From NCBI GenBank assembly GCA_020975725.1, contig QXJR01000009.1:682001-746000 (forward strand): a stretch of DNA of 64,000 nt, given 5' to 3'. Both the position numbers and the translations under genes were made by a program. Each line of letters starts with the position of its first letter. Position 1 is the stretch's first letter. Positions 19,555 to 30,907 of this stretch are shown piece by piece. The notes beneath the pieces are model-generated. The model was given only the letters and a program-made list of their open reading frames with translations, was not told the origin of the DNA and made no database searches. The stretch comes from Picocystis sp. L7 (Eukaryota; Chlorophyta; Picocystophyceae; Picocystales; Picocystaceae).

Positions 19555-21105
19555 CTACGCTGCTGTGAGTGCATTTGCTAGTGTTCCTTTCTGCCTCTTC
19601 ACATGCGAAAAATGTTGAAGCAAGCGCAACACCTGATTGATGAGTATGCCACACCAAATCCCAGGCAGACCCAACTCAAAAGTCTTAACAGCAGCAAGGT
19701 ACAAAGCCAAAACTACAAAATTAAAGCAATGAATCTTTGCTAAGTAACCTAGTTCCCCAGCCCCTATTAATATCCCCTCAGCAACAAGAACAACAGAAGA
19801 AAACAGTTGGGATACTCCCATTAGCACGGACACGTTCCTCAAACTGCTGATGATTTCAGGATCGCCTGTGAATATTTCACCAAAAGCGACGGGTATCCCT
19901 CCTGATAACACTCCCAAAACTATACCCGATGCAGTTGCACAGGATATCAGTGTCCAAGCCATTCTTGCTACTTGATTCCGCCTCTTCTTAATATCTCTTG
20001 CAATGAACGAAGTGGCCGCGACAAATAGCGGATCCACAAAGTAAGTCAAAAACCAGAAAACTTGAAGTGCAATCTGATGAGAAGCAATGGTCACCATGCC
20101 CATGCTTGTTGCGGTGACCGTCATCAGGGTATACACACCCATGCGACAGAGGCTACCCAGAAGGAGCATGCCACTGACATTCAAAAAAGGGGCCGTATCC
20201 TCCCATTTGAGACGATACATAGTCTTGGGAAGGTGGCCCCTGTGGAACAAAATCCCTACAAAGATGCAGGCTGCTAGAACTTGTGAAACCAGAGTTGCAA
20301 TTGCAGCACCTGGTAAACCAAGAGACAACCCTTGAGGAAGGACAAGCCACAAATCTCCAACGCAATTGAGCAGTCCCGCAAACATGAAGATGAAAAGAGG
20401 TGTCTTGGCGTCTTGCCTTCCAAGACAAGCCCCTTGTGCCACCATCAGGGTAAGGACTGCGGGCACAGCCAATGATCTGATCCTCAGGTACGACGTTCCA
20501 GCCGTGACCATTGCGTTGTTCGCTCCCATGATGCGCAAGAGCGATGGCGCTGCAACTTGCACAAGCGCGCTTACAGTCACCCCAATGCCCAAGGCAAGGC
20601 CAAGTGCCGTTCCCAGCGTTCTCTTGGCACAGTTTTTCTTTCCGAGTGCAAGATTCTTTGCGATGAGTCCCGTCGTTCCAGTGGAGAGGAAGCTGAACAT
20701 TTGAAACACAAAGTTGAAGATGGAGGTGTTCGGTCCCAGAGCTGCCAGGCTCAGTGTACTCGCACGTCCCACGCAAGCGGTGTCGATCAGCGACATGAGT
20801 GGATCCGCCAAGAGCGATCCGAAGGCCGGCAGCGCAAGTGCCAGTATTTCTTGAGTTTCTTTCGCTTGCCAGAACCTTTTGGCATGGAGTGGCGGCCTCA
20901 CTCTCGGTCCTCTCGAGAGCAGTTCCGCGTTGTTCCTTCCTCCGCGCTCGACGGGCACGGTCCCTTCCCCGTCTCCTCCGCTTCCGAGCCTCCTGGAAGG
21001 CACCATCCTGGCGCATCGCACACGGCACGTGCGCCTGGACCTCGTCCTCGGGGTCCGGATCCACGTGCGTTGCATCGTTGTGGCGCGACGTGCGGTTCGA
21101 TCCAT
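19555..21105 (-). CDS. MATE-family efflux transporter, likely organellar
   Basis: A 516-residue member of the multidrug and toxic compound extrusion (MatE) family, cation-coupled antiporters with twelve helices in two related halves. Half one begins ILALALPAFGSLLADPLMS, the family's first helix, followed by IDTACVGRASTLSLAALG. Half two includes SHQIALQVFWFLTYFVDPL and a later FGEIFTGDPEI loop. About 85 residues precede the first helix and are rich in Arg, Ser and Thr without acidic residues at the start, like a transit peptide. That resembles plant plastid MATEs of the EDS5/DTX45 type. The start at 21105 opens that leader; the frame is open further upstream but compositionally different. The substrate is unknown. 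Confidence 0.85.
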   Translation of the reverse strand: MDRTARRATTMQRTWIRTPRTRSRRTCRVRCARMVPSRRLGSGGDGEGTVPVERGGRNNAELLSRGPRVRPPLHAKRFWQAKETQEILALALPAFGSLLADPLMSLIDTACVGRASTLSLAALGPNTSIFNFVFQMFSFLSTGTTGLIAKNLALGKKNCAKRTLGTALGLALGIGVTVSALVQVAAPSLLRIMGANNAMVTAGTSYLRIRSLAVPAVLTLMVAQGACLGRQDAKTPLFIFMFAGLLNCVGDLWLVLPQGLSLGLPGAAIATLVSQVLAACIFVGILFHRGHLPKTMYRLKWEDTAPFLNVSGMLLLGSLCRMGVYTLMTVTATSMGMVTIASHQIALQVFWFLTYFVDPLFVAATSFIARDIKKRRNQVARMAWTLISCATASGIVLGVLSGGIPVAFGEIFTGDPEIISSLRNVSVLMGVSQLFSSVVLVAEGILIGAGELGYLAKIHCFNFVVLALYLAAVKTFELGLPGIWCGILINQVLRLLQHFSHVKRQKGTLANALTAA

Positions 21106-21924
21106 CCTCGCGATCCGCGATGGAACGTCGGTTTTGCTTCGTGCAACCCTCCTCCAGTCTGTGCCTCCCATTTCCTCCTCCTCAACCGATGGGGATCCCC
21201 CGGGAAAGCGAGGAAAACCGGACGGGTGCTGCGCAGAAAGGATCGAGATTTCGTCAAAGATATCGAAACGAAGGGAGATGATGGCGATGGAGATGGGCAC
21301 GTCTGCGAGGGAATCCCGGCCAGCACCGTACCCTGCCGGTTTTCCCACTCGAGGGAGAAAAGGACCCCCCACGGTCGAACCCCGAGGAGGGTCCTGACGG
21401 GAACAGAGGGAGGGACCTTTTGGACCGGGGCGGGGTGGAGGTCGCCCCACCCGGTCACGTGAACCCCCAACTTGTGGTCCACAGGACGAGGCGGGCACGC
21501 CCCAAAACAGGGACCGAAGAGGAGGACCCTCCCGAGCACACCGCATGCTTCGAAGAGTGACGGGGAATGGAGAGGGGAAAAGACCCACGTGGGGGGGAGG
21601 AGGAACGGGCAGCAAGGGCGAGAGAATCGGAAGAGAAGGTGAAAAAAAAACGGTGCCCAAGAGCAGGGGCGAACCACCACGGGAAAGGCAGGGGGGTCAA
21701 AGGAACCCATGGAAGACCAAGCAATTCAAGCAGTCCAGGGGTGCAGTTGAGACCGTGACCTGTTTCAACAACACACTGTACCTGGCCGTGGCAGAAGCGA
21801 ACGCAGGCACCACCACAGGGATGGACACAAGATGGGGGGCAGAAAGATCGGGGAAGAGTGCAGGATCGAGGGGGACACAGGTGCCTGGTGAACTCCGTTA
21901 AATCCAAACCACGCAGGGCTCCGG
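21106..21924. promoter_or_regulatory. Upstream region of MATE, 3' flank of JmjC gene
   Basis: No gene recognised. GGATCGAGATTTCG and AGATATCGAAACG at about 21241-21272 belong to the TCGA-rich word group, 136-167 nt upstream of the MATE start. CACGTG occurs near 21461 and 21589. Confidence 0.35.
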
Positions 21925-23259
21925 TCAGTGCTCGCCCATTTTCAGTGGGTTGCTGCCTTTTGGCATGTCCTTGAACACAGAACGCAGCATAAACTCTACC
22001 AGACCCTTGGTATTCGTGCGTGCATTGTAAAAATTTCGCATGACCGTGATCGATGGCTCCAAAGAAACAGCATAGTGCCACCAACCCTTGGGAATGAGGA
22101 TGGCTTGCCCTTCTTCCACCACGACCGCGATTGGTTGAGCGTACCGATATAGTGGATAAGTTTCATAGTCCGGATTCAAAGGATCAATGAAACTTTGGGT
22201 GGTTTCCTCCTCCCCGGGGATTTCGTAGAGATATTTGGAATCATCTGGAGAGTACAACACAAACAGCTTCTTCCCATGCACTTGGGCAAGCCAACCATGA
22301 GCTCCACCGGAGTCGTAATGCAACCTGGTGATAGTGCCCCGAGGACCAGCAAACACTTTGCTCATTGACAGGCTGGCATTCGCGTACCACTGCGCTGATT
22401 TGGCAGCCTGCTGTGGCACCTTGCCAAAAAGAACCCGGTCCAATTCTTTCATCAAATCCAAGGTTTGATCGCATTGAGAAGAGAAGTACGGATAAGGGCA
22501 CTCTTCAAGTAGCTCTGGATAATCGATGAATGCTTTCCACCCATTCAGATAGAAAGGAACACCGTACGTTGCAGCTTCGGTCTCCAGATCCAGACCAGAC
22601 CTGCTCATTGCATAATTCATGTACGCCTTGAGCGTAACTTGAGCTGTTCTCTGCGGCCGAGGTGGGACACCTGTCTTGTCTCTGTGCCGAGCAGGGGCTC
22701 GGTCGTTCGCGGCAACTTTTGTGGCCGGAAACCTTTGCTTCAGAGTCTCGAACCGCCAACTCCCGATCGCTTTCCAATCCCTGCAGGCGTCTTCAATCAC
22801 CGTTGGTTGGCCGGTGCCTTCCAAGAAAGCCTTCTCTACAGCGTGGGCATCGACGTTCCTAACCTTCCTAATGTTGTTGGTGCGGATTCCCGGCACTCCC
22901 GGTACAGGATCGCTTTGGTTTCTGCGCATGAAGGACACGAAGCTCTCGTATTCAGGCGTCTTGTCTTTCGTGTGGAGCATCTTCGCACTCGCTTGTTGCA
23001 TGAGCTCTTCTACGGACATTCCCGTCCTGAAGCAAGCCTCGGCAATGGTCGAGTCTTTGCTTCCACGTCCCATTCCGCGTGGGAACTGCGCCACGTGACA
23101 TTCGGGAAAGGCTCCTCCGTCGCCGAAGTCTTCCTCGACCGTCGGCACGAATCCCGTCCTGCTTCCATATGCGGGTGTTGGCCTCTTTCTCTCCATCCTG
23201 GGATCCACGGACGTCTGTTCCAGCACACGAGCGAGCGTTGCGACGTCCACGTGCGCCAT
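21925..23259 (-). CDS. JmjC/cupin-8 domain 2-oxoglutarate oxygenase
   Basis: A 444-residue protein with a JmjC fold of the cupin-8 type, which covers protein hydroxylases and some histone demethylases. The iron ligands are H314 and D316 in TRLHYDSGG and H395 in PKGWWHYAVSLE; K330 or K331 in HGKKLFVLYSP probably contacts 2-oxoglutarate. The domain occupies about 145-420, with the PTVIEDACRDWKAIGSW entry strand typical of the class. The first 110 residues are unconserved, and no zinc finger or other reader is present, so hydroxylase activity (as in FIH or KDM8 relatives) is as likely as demethylation. The start at 23259 gives MAHVDVATLARVLEQ. It is divergent from the pseudouridine synthase gene. 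Confidence 0.82.
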   Translation of the reverse strand: MAHVDVATLARVLEQTSVDPRMERKRPTPAYGSRTGFVPTVEEDFGDGGAFPECHVAQFPRGMGRGSKDSTIAEACFRTGMSVEELMQQASAKMLHTKDKTPEYESFVSFMRRNQSDPVPGVPGIRTNNIRKVRNVDAHAVEKAFLEGTGQPTVIEDACRDWKAIGSWRFETLKQRFPATKVAANDRAPARHRDKTGVPPRPQRTAQVTLKAYMNYAMSRSGLDLETEAATYGVPFYLNGWKAFIDYPELLEECPYPYFSSQCDQTLDLMKELDRVLFGKVPQQAAKSAQWYANASLSMSKVFAGPRGTITRLHYDSGGAHGWLAQVHGKKLFVLYSPDDSKYLYEIPGEEETTQSFIDPLNPDYETYPLYRYAQPIAVVVEEGQAILIPKGWWHYAVSLEPSITVMRNFYNARTNTKGLVEFMLRSVFKDMPKGSNPLKMGEH

Positions 23260-24181
23260 CGCGGTGCGTGTAACGCTTCGCCTTCACGTCTTGGTCCCTT
23301 TTCGCTTCCCACACGTCCTGGGTCCACCCGTGGAAAGGGACTGAACCGCACTTGCTTGGGACTGCTTCCTCCAATCGAACCCGAATCTCCTCGGGTCTGT
23401 CCGGTCACGATCGATCGGTTTCCGGTGCGTTTCGGGACAGGTGGAAGCGAAGAAGGCGGAGGAGAAAGGAAACGGTTCTCCACCTCGCGGACGCGTCTCT
23501 GCGGCATCAGAGGTCGTCTTTCGCCATCCGGCACGACCGATTGGAAGCAGAGGCGCCGTGGAAGGGGTGCCTTCCCGTCCTGCGTCGGCATCTGCTCGTC
23601 CGCGACGCTTCCCGTCCTGGTTCCACCATCCAACCTTCTGTGGAGAAGAAACTCCGACCAGGACAGGAGGCGTTCTTCACCTACCTTCGACTGGGTCCGG
23701 TGGAGTGGGATGTCCATCTGATGGTGAAAGGTGCGCATAGATGGATGCACGGACATGCTCGTGCCATGGAGGGAAGGGGATGGGCGGCGAGTGTGCATTG
23801 GATGCGGGTGTGAACGGGGAAGCAGAAGCATCTCATCACTCGAGGACCTGCAGGTGCAAGCACCAACACCGTCCAAGGAGGGCTCCAAGCACAGGAGAGA
23901 CCTGTGTCGTGGCGGTCCATCCTTGCCTTCCCTGTCTTGTCTGCACATCGAAGCAGATGCACGTGGACAAGGATCCCTTCCCCTCCAGGTGGCATGGAGC
24001 TTCCCCTCCCCACAGGTGCCACCAGGGACCAAGGCACACAGGTGTGGGTCGAAAGGAAGGGTTAGATGGACAGATGGTTGGGTCTGAAGGACGTCTCGGA
24101 CCGGAAGGATTGGAGCGCATGGAAAAGGAACACGACCAAGTCCAACGACGCGAAACGAAGCAGGAAAGGATCCGAAGGACC
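23260..24181. promoter_or_regulatory. Divergent region, JmjC (-) / pseudouridine synthase (+)
   Basis: No independent gene seen in 922 bp. Frames here stay open because of high GC. An in-frame ATG at 24119 could extend the pseudouridine synthase by 21 charged residues. Confidence 0.35.
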
Positions 24182-25303
24182 ATGAGCGGGAGCGTGCAAG
24201 CGAGCCTGGAGATACGTCCCGAGGATTACGTGGTCGTGGACGGATTGCGGATCGTCCTTCCCTACGATTTCGAGTTCCAATGCCACGTCAAAAAGAGATG
24301 GATCGGAAGGTCCGTCGTCGACGTGTTCGTCGAAGAATTCCGCGGAAGGGATCGATCGTACTTCGAAAAAGCTTTGCGAACTGGTAGGCTGGTCGTGCAA
24401 GGGAGAGAACCGGGAGCGGATGCGCCCCTCAAGCAATCCGAAGTCATCCGACACTTCATCCACAGGCACGAACCTCCCGTGCTGGAAGAAACGATCCACA
24501 TCGTCCATTGCACCGAAGACATGGTGGTCGTGTCCAAACCTGCATGCATGCCGGTGCACGCCACAGGACAGTACCGGAAAAACACGGTTTTGGGCATCCT
24601 GGAAGCACAAGCACCACACCTGATGCCACTGTTGCCAGTCCACAGGTTGGACAACCAAGTTTCAGGTCTGCTCATCTTCGCACGCAACAAAGCCATGGCG
24701 ACGAAGCTGGGAAAGCAGATCGAAAGCCGACAGATCACCAAAGTTTACCTGGCAAGGGTGGGCGGGATCTTTCCACGGGAGGAGTCGGTGGTGGATTGCC
24801 CACTCAAATATGACCATAGGAACGGGATCGCCGTGAATGCTTCGGATCTGCCCGAACAAGAAGGGAAACCGGCAAAGACAATTTTCCATCGAATCCGAGT
24901 CTCCCACGATGAAACCTACAGCATTGTTGTCTGCAGACCAATCACTGGACGCTCTCACCAAATCAGGATCCATTTGAGGGAGACTGGACATCCGATCCAG
25001 AACGACCCACTCTATGGAGGAAGCAAGAGCATGAATCGGGTAGCTCTCGGACTCGAAGAAGCCATGGCGCTCCAGCTCGATGATGTAGACAAAATAAACA
25101 GTGGAAGGGAGGAGGTCGGTGCGGAAAGCTGCAAGAAGCGTAAGACATGTGCCCGGAGGGAAGGGACATGCATGCACTGTCCCCACCTGCTCCCAAGGGG
25201 GTACCCGCTGAAATTGGAACCCTTGTGGCTTCATGCCCATAGCTATGCTGGAGAGGGTTGGTCGTTCCAGTCCCCCACTCCAGCATGGGTGGAGCAAGAC
25301 TGA
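24182..25303 (+). CDS. RluA-family RNA pseudouridine synthase
   Basis: A 373-residue pseudouridine synthase of the RluA/RPUSD group, which isomerises uridine in tRNA or rRNA. The order of parts is as in yeast Rib2/Pus9 and animal RPUSD2. An S4-like segment sits at about 44-100 (DVFVEEFRGRDRSYFEKAL). The strand VVSKPACMPVH leads to the catalytic loop VHRLDNQVSGLLIF with the nucleophilic aspartate D157. The late motif GRSHQIRIHLRETGHPI and the NDPLYGG turn complete the fold. The tail after residue 300 is unconserved and contains a short Cys/His-rich piece. I chose the ATG at 24182; the one at 24119 is also in frame. No separate deaminase domain is present, unlike yeast Rib2. It is convergent with the first ABCA gene, 269 bp away. 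Confidence 0.87.
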   Translation: MSGSVQASLEIRPEDYVVVDGLRIVLPYDFEFQCHVKKRWIGRSVVDVFVEEFRGRDRSYFEKALRTGRLVVQGREPGADAPLKQSEVIRHFIHRHEPPVLEETIHIVHCTEDMVVVSKPACMPVHATGQYRKNTVLGILEAQAPHLMPLLPVHRLDNQVSGLLIFARNKAMATKLGKQIESRQITKVYLARVGGIFPREESVVDCPLKYDHRNGIAVNASDLPEQEGKPAKTIFHRIRVSHDETYSIVVCRPITGRSHQIRIHLRETGHPIQNDPLYGGSKSMNRVALGLEEAMALQLDDVDKINSGREEVGAESCKKRKTCARREGTCMHCPHLLPRGYPLKLEPLWLHAHSYAGEGWSFQSPTPAWVEQD

Positions 25304-25572
25304 TCCATGGGTCGCTGGCAACACTCAACGTGATTGTGGGCTGGATGAAATGAAAGGCATCGGACCCGACTCCCACCATGTGCCAGTCACATCGAGACCG
25401 ACCAGCCCCGTATCGTCGTCGTTCAAGGCGGCTCCTTTTCGCAAGGATGGCGCTTGATGTTCGGATGATTAAAGGGAAAAATGCTGGATCTGGGGAACCT
25501 AAGGGTAACGTGTGAAGTTACATTATGCATGTGCTGTTGTTTGATTAAGACAGAACAGGGCTCAGCCCACCC

Positions 25573-28500
25573 TCATGAATACGTGGACATCTGAGCGCCT
25601 GCGATTTTTGTTATTTTGATGAAAACCTCTTCCAGTGTTGCGTTTGCAAGATTCCAGTCCAGCAGTTCGAACCGGTGTTTCGAGGAGTCATGCATTGCAT
25701 TGAAAATTTCAGGCATGGTCACGTCTGTGTTTGGAAGTTCGAATTTCTGCGTGCCACCAACTTGATATGTGCGTGTTGCATTGGGAGACATTTTCATAAT
25801 GAATTCCTGAGCTGCTCGCACACCGCCTGAGTTTGTGGTGATGGTGAAATTGAAATACCCTCCAAAACGTGATGTCAACTCCTTTGGATTTCCGATGCAC
25901 TGGAGCTTCCCGTCCACGAATATACCTATAGAATCACAAAGCGCTTCAGCCTCTTCCATAGAATGGGTTGTGAGAATAATTGATCTTCCTTTCTTGGCCT
26001 GGACGATGGCGTTCCATAAACTCCTACGCGATGCTGGATCGAGCCCCGTAGACGGCTCGTCCATGTAGACAACAGATGGCTCTCCTATGAGACTGATGGC
26101 TACGCTTAGTCTCCTTTTCATACCGCCACTGTATTTTGCAACTATTTTGTTCCCCACGCCACCTGCAAGAAGATTCACGCTTTGCAACGCTGCATCTACT
26201 GCATTGCGAAGCTCGTCACCAGATAGGTTTTTCAACCTGCCATAGAACATGAGGTGTTCATGCCCAGTCAATGTGCCCCAAAGGAGGTCATGTTGGGGAC
26301 AGACACCCATCAATGAATATATTTTCTCCATCTCGGTGAGGATGTTGTTTCCTTCGATAAATGCTCGGCCGGAACTGGGTTCTAGGAAACCTGTCATCAT
26401 TCCAATGCTAGTTGTCTTCCCAGCCCCATTAGGGCCTAGCAAACCAAAAACGTGGCACCTTCCAACTGCCAAGGAAAGGCTTTCACAAGCGACCTTGGGT
26501 GGGTTCTTGCCCTGCTTGGGGTACACTTTTTTGAGTCTGTCCAGAATGATGGGAAAGTCATGGTTTTCTGATTCTACAAGTTCATCCACACGCATTCTCT
26601 CTGCAAGAACATCAGGAGCAAACTTCCCTCCGCCATCAACTTCACTGCGACAGCTCAACATGTCTGCCTCACTATTACGCCCTAGTTTATTCCACGAGAA
26701 CCAACTTTTGCGTTTTACTTTTCCGTCCTTGGAGTACTCAAATCCTAAGAAGAAAAGTGGATGTCTTTTGATCCCAGCAACGCCACCAGTCACCTGTTCT
26801 ATATACCATGCTGCAACAAGAAACATCCACCATTCTGCAGCAAAAATGATCCACAGTACTATCATACCATTATCGTCATCTGAGAGGTTAGACCACGTCA
26901 TTCCAGTAGTGTTGTGGTTCTGCGCGTGGAATGCATACTGGCCAAATTCCCAAAGCCCTCGGAACAAACCAAAAGGGGGGAACACCTGAAGGACCGTTAC
27001 AAGTGCTGTAGGGCAGGTTTCAATGCATTGAACCAGGACAATGCTTGCAACCAATCCCGATGTAAAAACCATCAGGAACATCGATACAACTGCAAAGCGT
27101 GCAGTGATAAAGACAGCAGACAAATAAAAGCCCCAAGCTATCTGAAGGTTACCATATAGAAAATAGAACACGGCCTGGATGGCATAGTTGTTCTCTGTGA
27201 AGAAGCTGAGCCCAATGAGCGAAGCAACCACGATGAAAAGTATGACGTAACATGCGTACATCAGGGCGTACCAAACGTAATTGACCACCCAGTATGCGGC
27301 AGGTCGCAAGCCGTGCATTTGCATCATCATCCTCAGCTTGAACTGCTTCTCATAAACTAGGGTGTACACCATCAGCGGCAAGGGAAGCATCAACACCCAC
27401 ATATAGAAGAGAGGACCCAACAAGGATGCAAAATCCAGCGAAAGACCTGTCTCAGGTTTGGGCATTCCCATCACTCCCATAAGGTTGACGTCGTAACCGG
27501 ATCCTTTCAGCATGTGCAAAAAAGCATCAGATACCAGGTTCATGGCCATGTTGACTCGCTGAATATTCTTGGGGTAGCCTTCACTCTGCTTAACAATGTT
27601 TGTATCGTTGTACCAGATAGCTACATCCAATTGATCTTCTGACGTAGTTCTGAAGTCAAAGAGCGCACTAGTGTACTCCACAATTTTGCTGTTGTCACCA
27701 ACCACAACATCCATCCCACTTTCCACATCTTTACGTTCCCCGTCAACTCCAATGCATCGCGAATCTCTCCAGCCACAGTATGTCACACTGTTTATGGCTT
27801 CAGCATTTTCCATCCAAACGGTCGGCGAGGGTACACACTCCAGATTGGTCCCGGTGAAGTTGCGGAACAGATCGTTGATACGCCCAACAAGTTCAACAAT
27901 CTCATCGGTGCACTCAGGCATCGCGTAGTACACAGGAAGGGTTTCGGTGAAACCCCTGTCAGCATCTGCTTCGTCTTCACTGGCCACTCCAAACATACCT
28001 GGTTCTAGAAACATTTGAAAGGTGGTATCAGCAGCAGTTCCCAGCACCAATCCCAACGAAGCAAATGCCTGGTTGAACGAATCGATCAAGGCAAGTGGGT
28101 TGGAAGCTGCCAGCTGGGTCAGTGCATCCGTGCTTCCTTGTACTTCTTCAGGCAGAGCTTGTTGAATCTGTCCAGCGGCTCGAAGCAAAGTGAAACCGGT
28201 CAATGGCGTGTCTCGGGCTAGAAGAAGCTCAGCCATAGTATCAGCAATGGACCGATTTCCACCCGTGTACAGTAGTGGGGAAGCATCTGGAGGAAGAGTC
28301 TCGCCCACAGAGAGATTGGACTTCCTGTACATATCCAGAGGCATGTCAATCATCGCAGGCCACATCACAGGATCATCGATTTCGCAGAAGTAGATCTGCT
28401 CCGTGGTCGAATACTGGACCCCGCATTGGCTTGTGTTGCGGTTCCTGCACTGAGAGTAGGGTGAGCAACGCTCGAACGGAGAATCTGGAATGTTATCGGC

Positions 28501-28926
28501 TGTGTAGCAGGTGTATTCGAACGACCCTTCTCCAGTAACATCCACATAATCACAGCATTCCAAGCAAAGACAACCGCATCGTGCCCTGTCTGAGTCAACG
28601 ACCTGGTTGTCAATTACGTGTTGTAGCACGATGATCAGCACCAGAAAGATAATGGGGGTTAGCGCCATGCATATGTTCCCCGCCAATTGCCTCCGTTGGT
28701 ATCGACTGTTCTTGATCCACAAAGCATAGGTCTGCTTCCCAAAGCTGCTGTACGTGCTCTTCCTAGGTTCTTTCCCCTCACTCCTACTGCTTCCATTCGA
28801 GCTGGCTCTTGAGATGGCGCTCGGAGTGGCAAATTCCCTGTGGCTCCCTCCGCTTTCTCCTTCTTCCTCGTGGACAGGATACGCCTCTTCTGAGGTCGTA
28901 TCGTCCGTGATCTCGTCCCCCAGCAT
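25573..28926 (-). CDS. Half-size ABCA transporter 1
   Basis: A 1117-residue half transporter of the ABCA subfamily, usually lipid exporters or flippases. The first helix is at about 82-104 (TPIIFLVLIIVLQHV). A large loop of about 400 residues, with clustered cysteines (CGCLCLECC) as in luminal ABCA domains, follows. A group of five or six helices lies at about 505-755. The nucleotide-binding domain has Walker A GPNGAGKT near 829, signature YSGGMKRRLS near 929, Walker B VVYMDEPSTGLDP near 952 and the ITTHS-type switch LTTHSMEEAEALC. The C-terminal regulatory region is short. Single TMD plus single NBD matches the plant ATH-type ABCA proteins and should need dimerisation. It is head to head with the second ABCA gene. 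Confidence 0.9.
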   Translation of the reverse strand: MLGDEITDDTTSEEAYPVHEEEGESGGSHREFATPSAISRASSNGSSRSEGKEPRKSTYSSFGKQTYALWIKNSRYQRRQLAGNICMALTPIIFLVLIIVLQHVIDNQVVDSDRARCGCLCLECCDYVDVTGEGSFEYTCYTADNIPDSPFERCSPYSQCRNRNTSQCGVQYSTTEQIYFCEIDDPVMWPAMIDMPLDMYRKSNLSVGETLPPDASPLLYTGGNRSIADTMAELLLARDTPLTGFTLLRAAGQIQQALPEEVQGSTDALTQLAASNPLALIDSFNQAFASLGLVLGTAADTTFQMFLEPGMFGVASEDEADADRGFTETLPVYYAMPECTDEIVELVGRINDLFRNFTGTNLECVPSPTVWMENAEAINSVTYCGWRDSRCIGVDGERKDVESGMDVVVGDNSKIVEYTSALFDFRTTSEDQLDVAIWYNDTNIVKQSEGYPKNIQRVNMAMNLVSDAFLHMLKGSGYDVNLMGVMGMPKPETGLSLDFASLLGPLFYMWVLMLPLPLMVYTLVYEKQFKLRMMMQMHGLRPAAYWVVNYVWYALMYACYVILFIVVASLIGLSFFTENNYAIQAVFYFLYGNLQIAWGFYLSAVFITARFAVVSMFLMVFTSGLVASIVLVQCIETCPTALVTVLQVFPPFGLFRGLWEFGQYAFHAQNHNTTGMTWSNLSDDDNGMIVLWIIFAAEWWMFLVAAWYIEQVTGGVAGIKRHPLFFLGFEYSKDGKVKRKSWFSWNKLGRNSEADMLSCRSEVDGGGKFAPDVLAERMRVDELVESENHDFPIILDRLKKVYPKQGKNPPKVACESLSLAVGRCHVFGLLGPNGAGKTTSIGMMTGFLEPSSGRAFIEGNNILTEMEKIYSLMGVCPQHDLLWGTLTGHEHLMFYGRLKNLSGDELRNAVDAALQSVNLLAGGVGNKIVAKYSGGMKRRLSVAISLIGEPSVVYMDEPSTGLDPASRRSLWNAIVQAKKGRSIILTTHSMEEAEALCDSIGIFVDGKLQCIGNPKELTSRFGGYFNFTITTNSGGVRAAQEFIMKMSPNATRTYQVGGTQKFELPNTDVTMPEIFNAMHDSSKHRFELLDWNLANATLEEVFIKITKIAGAQMSTYS

Positions 28927-30781
28927 CCTACTCTCGCCGCTTCGATCCTACACAGCAGCAAGTGGCGTGAACGTCGAGCAAGCGACGCGGCTCGTGCGCT
29001 TGAGTTGCGGCTTTGCGCGTCGCCGAAGCACGACAAAGCACGAATGAGCTCCGAATCGTCGATCCCCCTCAAAAGTCGGAGAAAAGAGACCATAAGCGCA
29101 GAGGATTGCTGAGAGTGTAAGAACAGTCCTCGACGGGTAGCGAAAGGAGAACGGGGATGGATGTGGCATCGCTCGCCGAGGAGTGTCGGACGTCGACAGG
29201 GAGGGAGGGTGCGTCCTCAGCGGGACAAGGTTGGAGAAGGGTTGTTGGAGAGCCGATGCTCCCGAGATGCAGTCGGTCCTCGGGATCTCCCTCCGAGAAC
29301 GTCACAGTCGAGGGGATCCACCCGGTTCAGATCGAATCGATCGGAAATATCGATTGGGGGGATCTCCCGTCCAACGGGATCAAAAGCCCTTCGAAAAGGA
29401 CAAGACGGGAAGCATGAAAGAAAGCCTCGTGGTTGACGTCGAGGAGGCGAGTGGCGCAACAAACAACAGTTTAAGATCTCCTTGACAATTGTAGATTTCG
29501 ACCAGGTGTTCGCTCAAGAGCGAAGGTTCCACGGCACGGTCATCCAGGATGGCTGCAGGTCACCTGCTGTCGAGGTACAAGGAGCCAGCTAGCGAAGGAT
29601 AGGGAGGATGGGGACGGTGAAACAACGGAACGAGCAAGACGGTCGAATGCGAGGCATCCCTCGAGGGACGCGGTCTCACTCGATTCGTGCTCAGCCTTCG
29701 CAAGGAACCGTACAGGAAGCTCAGGGACGGCCACCAGCGAACCGATCGATCTGTCTCTGATGGATCGACTACGCGTCGTCGCTACTGCGATGTGCTTGTC
29801 GCTCGTTCCGTCCGTTCCCACTAGGGATCGAGACATCCACACGTGCTGCTGCAGCAAGTTTCTTGGCCATCCACGTCCATTCCCTCCCTTTCTTCCCGTT
29901 GAAGGGTGCTTCCTTCGGCGTACGTGGGCTTGCCACCATCCCCCCCCCCACACAACACCACGGGTTGTAGTCCGTCCCCACCCCTCCTCGGAAGGGTCGA
30001 CTACAGCCTCCTCCCATCGACTCCCCTGCCGCTGGTTTTCCCGTGGCTGTAGCATCCCACCAGGTATTTTCTTGGACGTGTTCGTGGTTGCGGCCTGGAT
30101 TCCTCGGAGAAACCTGAGGAAGAGGGTTGCTTGCGACGGTCGCTTTCGTCCGATCGTTCCGCAGGCGTTTGTTGAACGCACAAGGGAACACAACTGCCCG
30201 GTTCATCGCAGGGCATGGTTGGATTCGCAGCACCGTCGGCCAGACATGGCCTGCTTTGGCGGTTGTGAATGGTGGAGAAAAATCGACGCCAGGCGCCTCA
30301 GCGTTTCCGGCTCCTCGGTTTCTCCGAACCCACCCTTGGGACAAACGCAAGCACCGTGCCCTTCGAGGAAGGTATTGGTTCGGGGGACATTCCTCTGCGG
30401 TACGACGACGGTTCGCGTTCCTGGGAACCCCCGCGGGAGGAGGTTCCGAGACGCCGACAGGGGGAGAGATTCAGACGTCACGACGATCGCCCCGGTGTCT
30501 CCAATCATTCGTCTCTTCGCCCAGCATCGTCCTTTCCACCCTTCGCTTCTACCGCTCGGTCCCATCCCGGGGTATGCCGTGACGCATCGTCTCAATCTTT
30601 CCCCTGCGGAGGTTCCCAAGCCGTCCTCTTCGCCGATCGTCCCCGAATCGCTTTGTCCCCACACCCATCTGTCCCTTTCACCCCTTGGAATCCCTTCCCG
30701 TCGAGGACCCCTCTCCTCCAAGGCCACGGAGACGCAGGTCGATCCCGGTCGGATCTTCTCTTCTGTCAGACGCCCTCGAAT
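28927..30781. promoter_or_regulatory. 1.86-kb divergent region between two ABCA genes
   Basis: No gene recognised despite long open frames, which overlap one another and lack motifs. Sites of note are GATCGAATCGATCGG and ATATCGATTGG at 29331-29360 and a run of ten C near 29939. The far end may hold extra N-terminal codons of the rightward ABCA gene. Confidence 0.35.
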
Positions 30782-30907
30782 ATGGATCACTGTGGCGATC
30801 CAAGGTCGAGGGAAGAAGCAGAGCCAGAAGAATCTGAATCGATCAGAATTTCGGAGCGAAGCACGACCACGCGCGCGTGGCGGCACGCAACGAACGCAAG
30901 AAGAAGC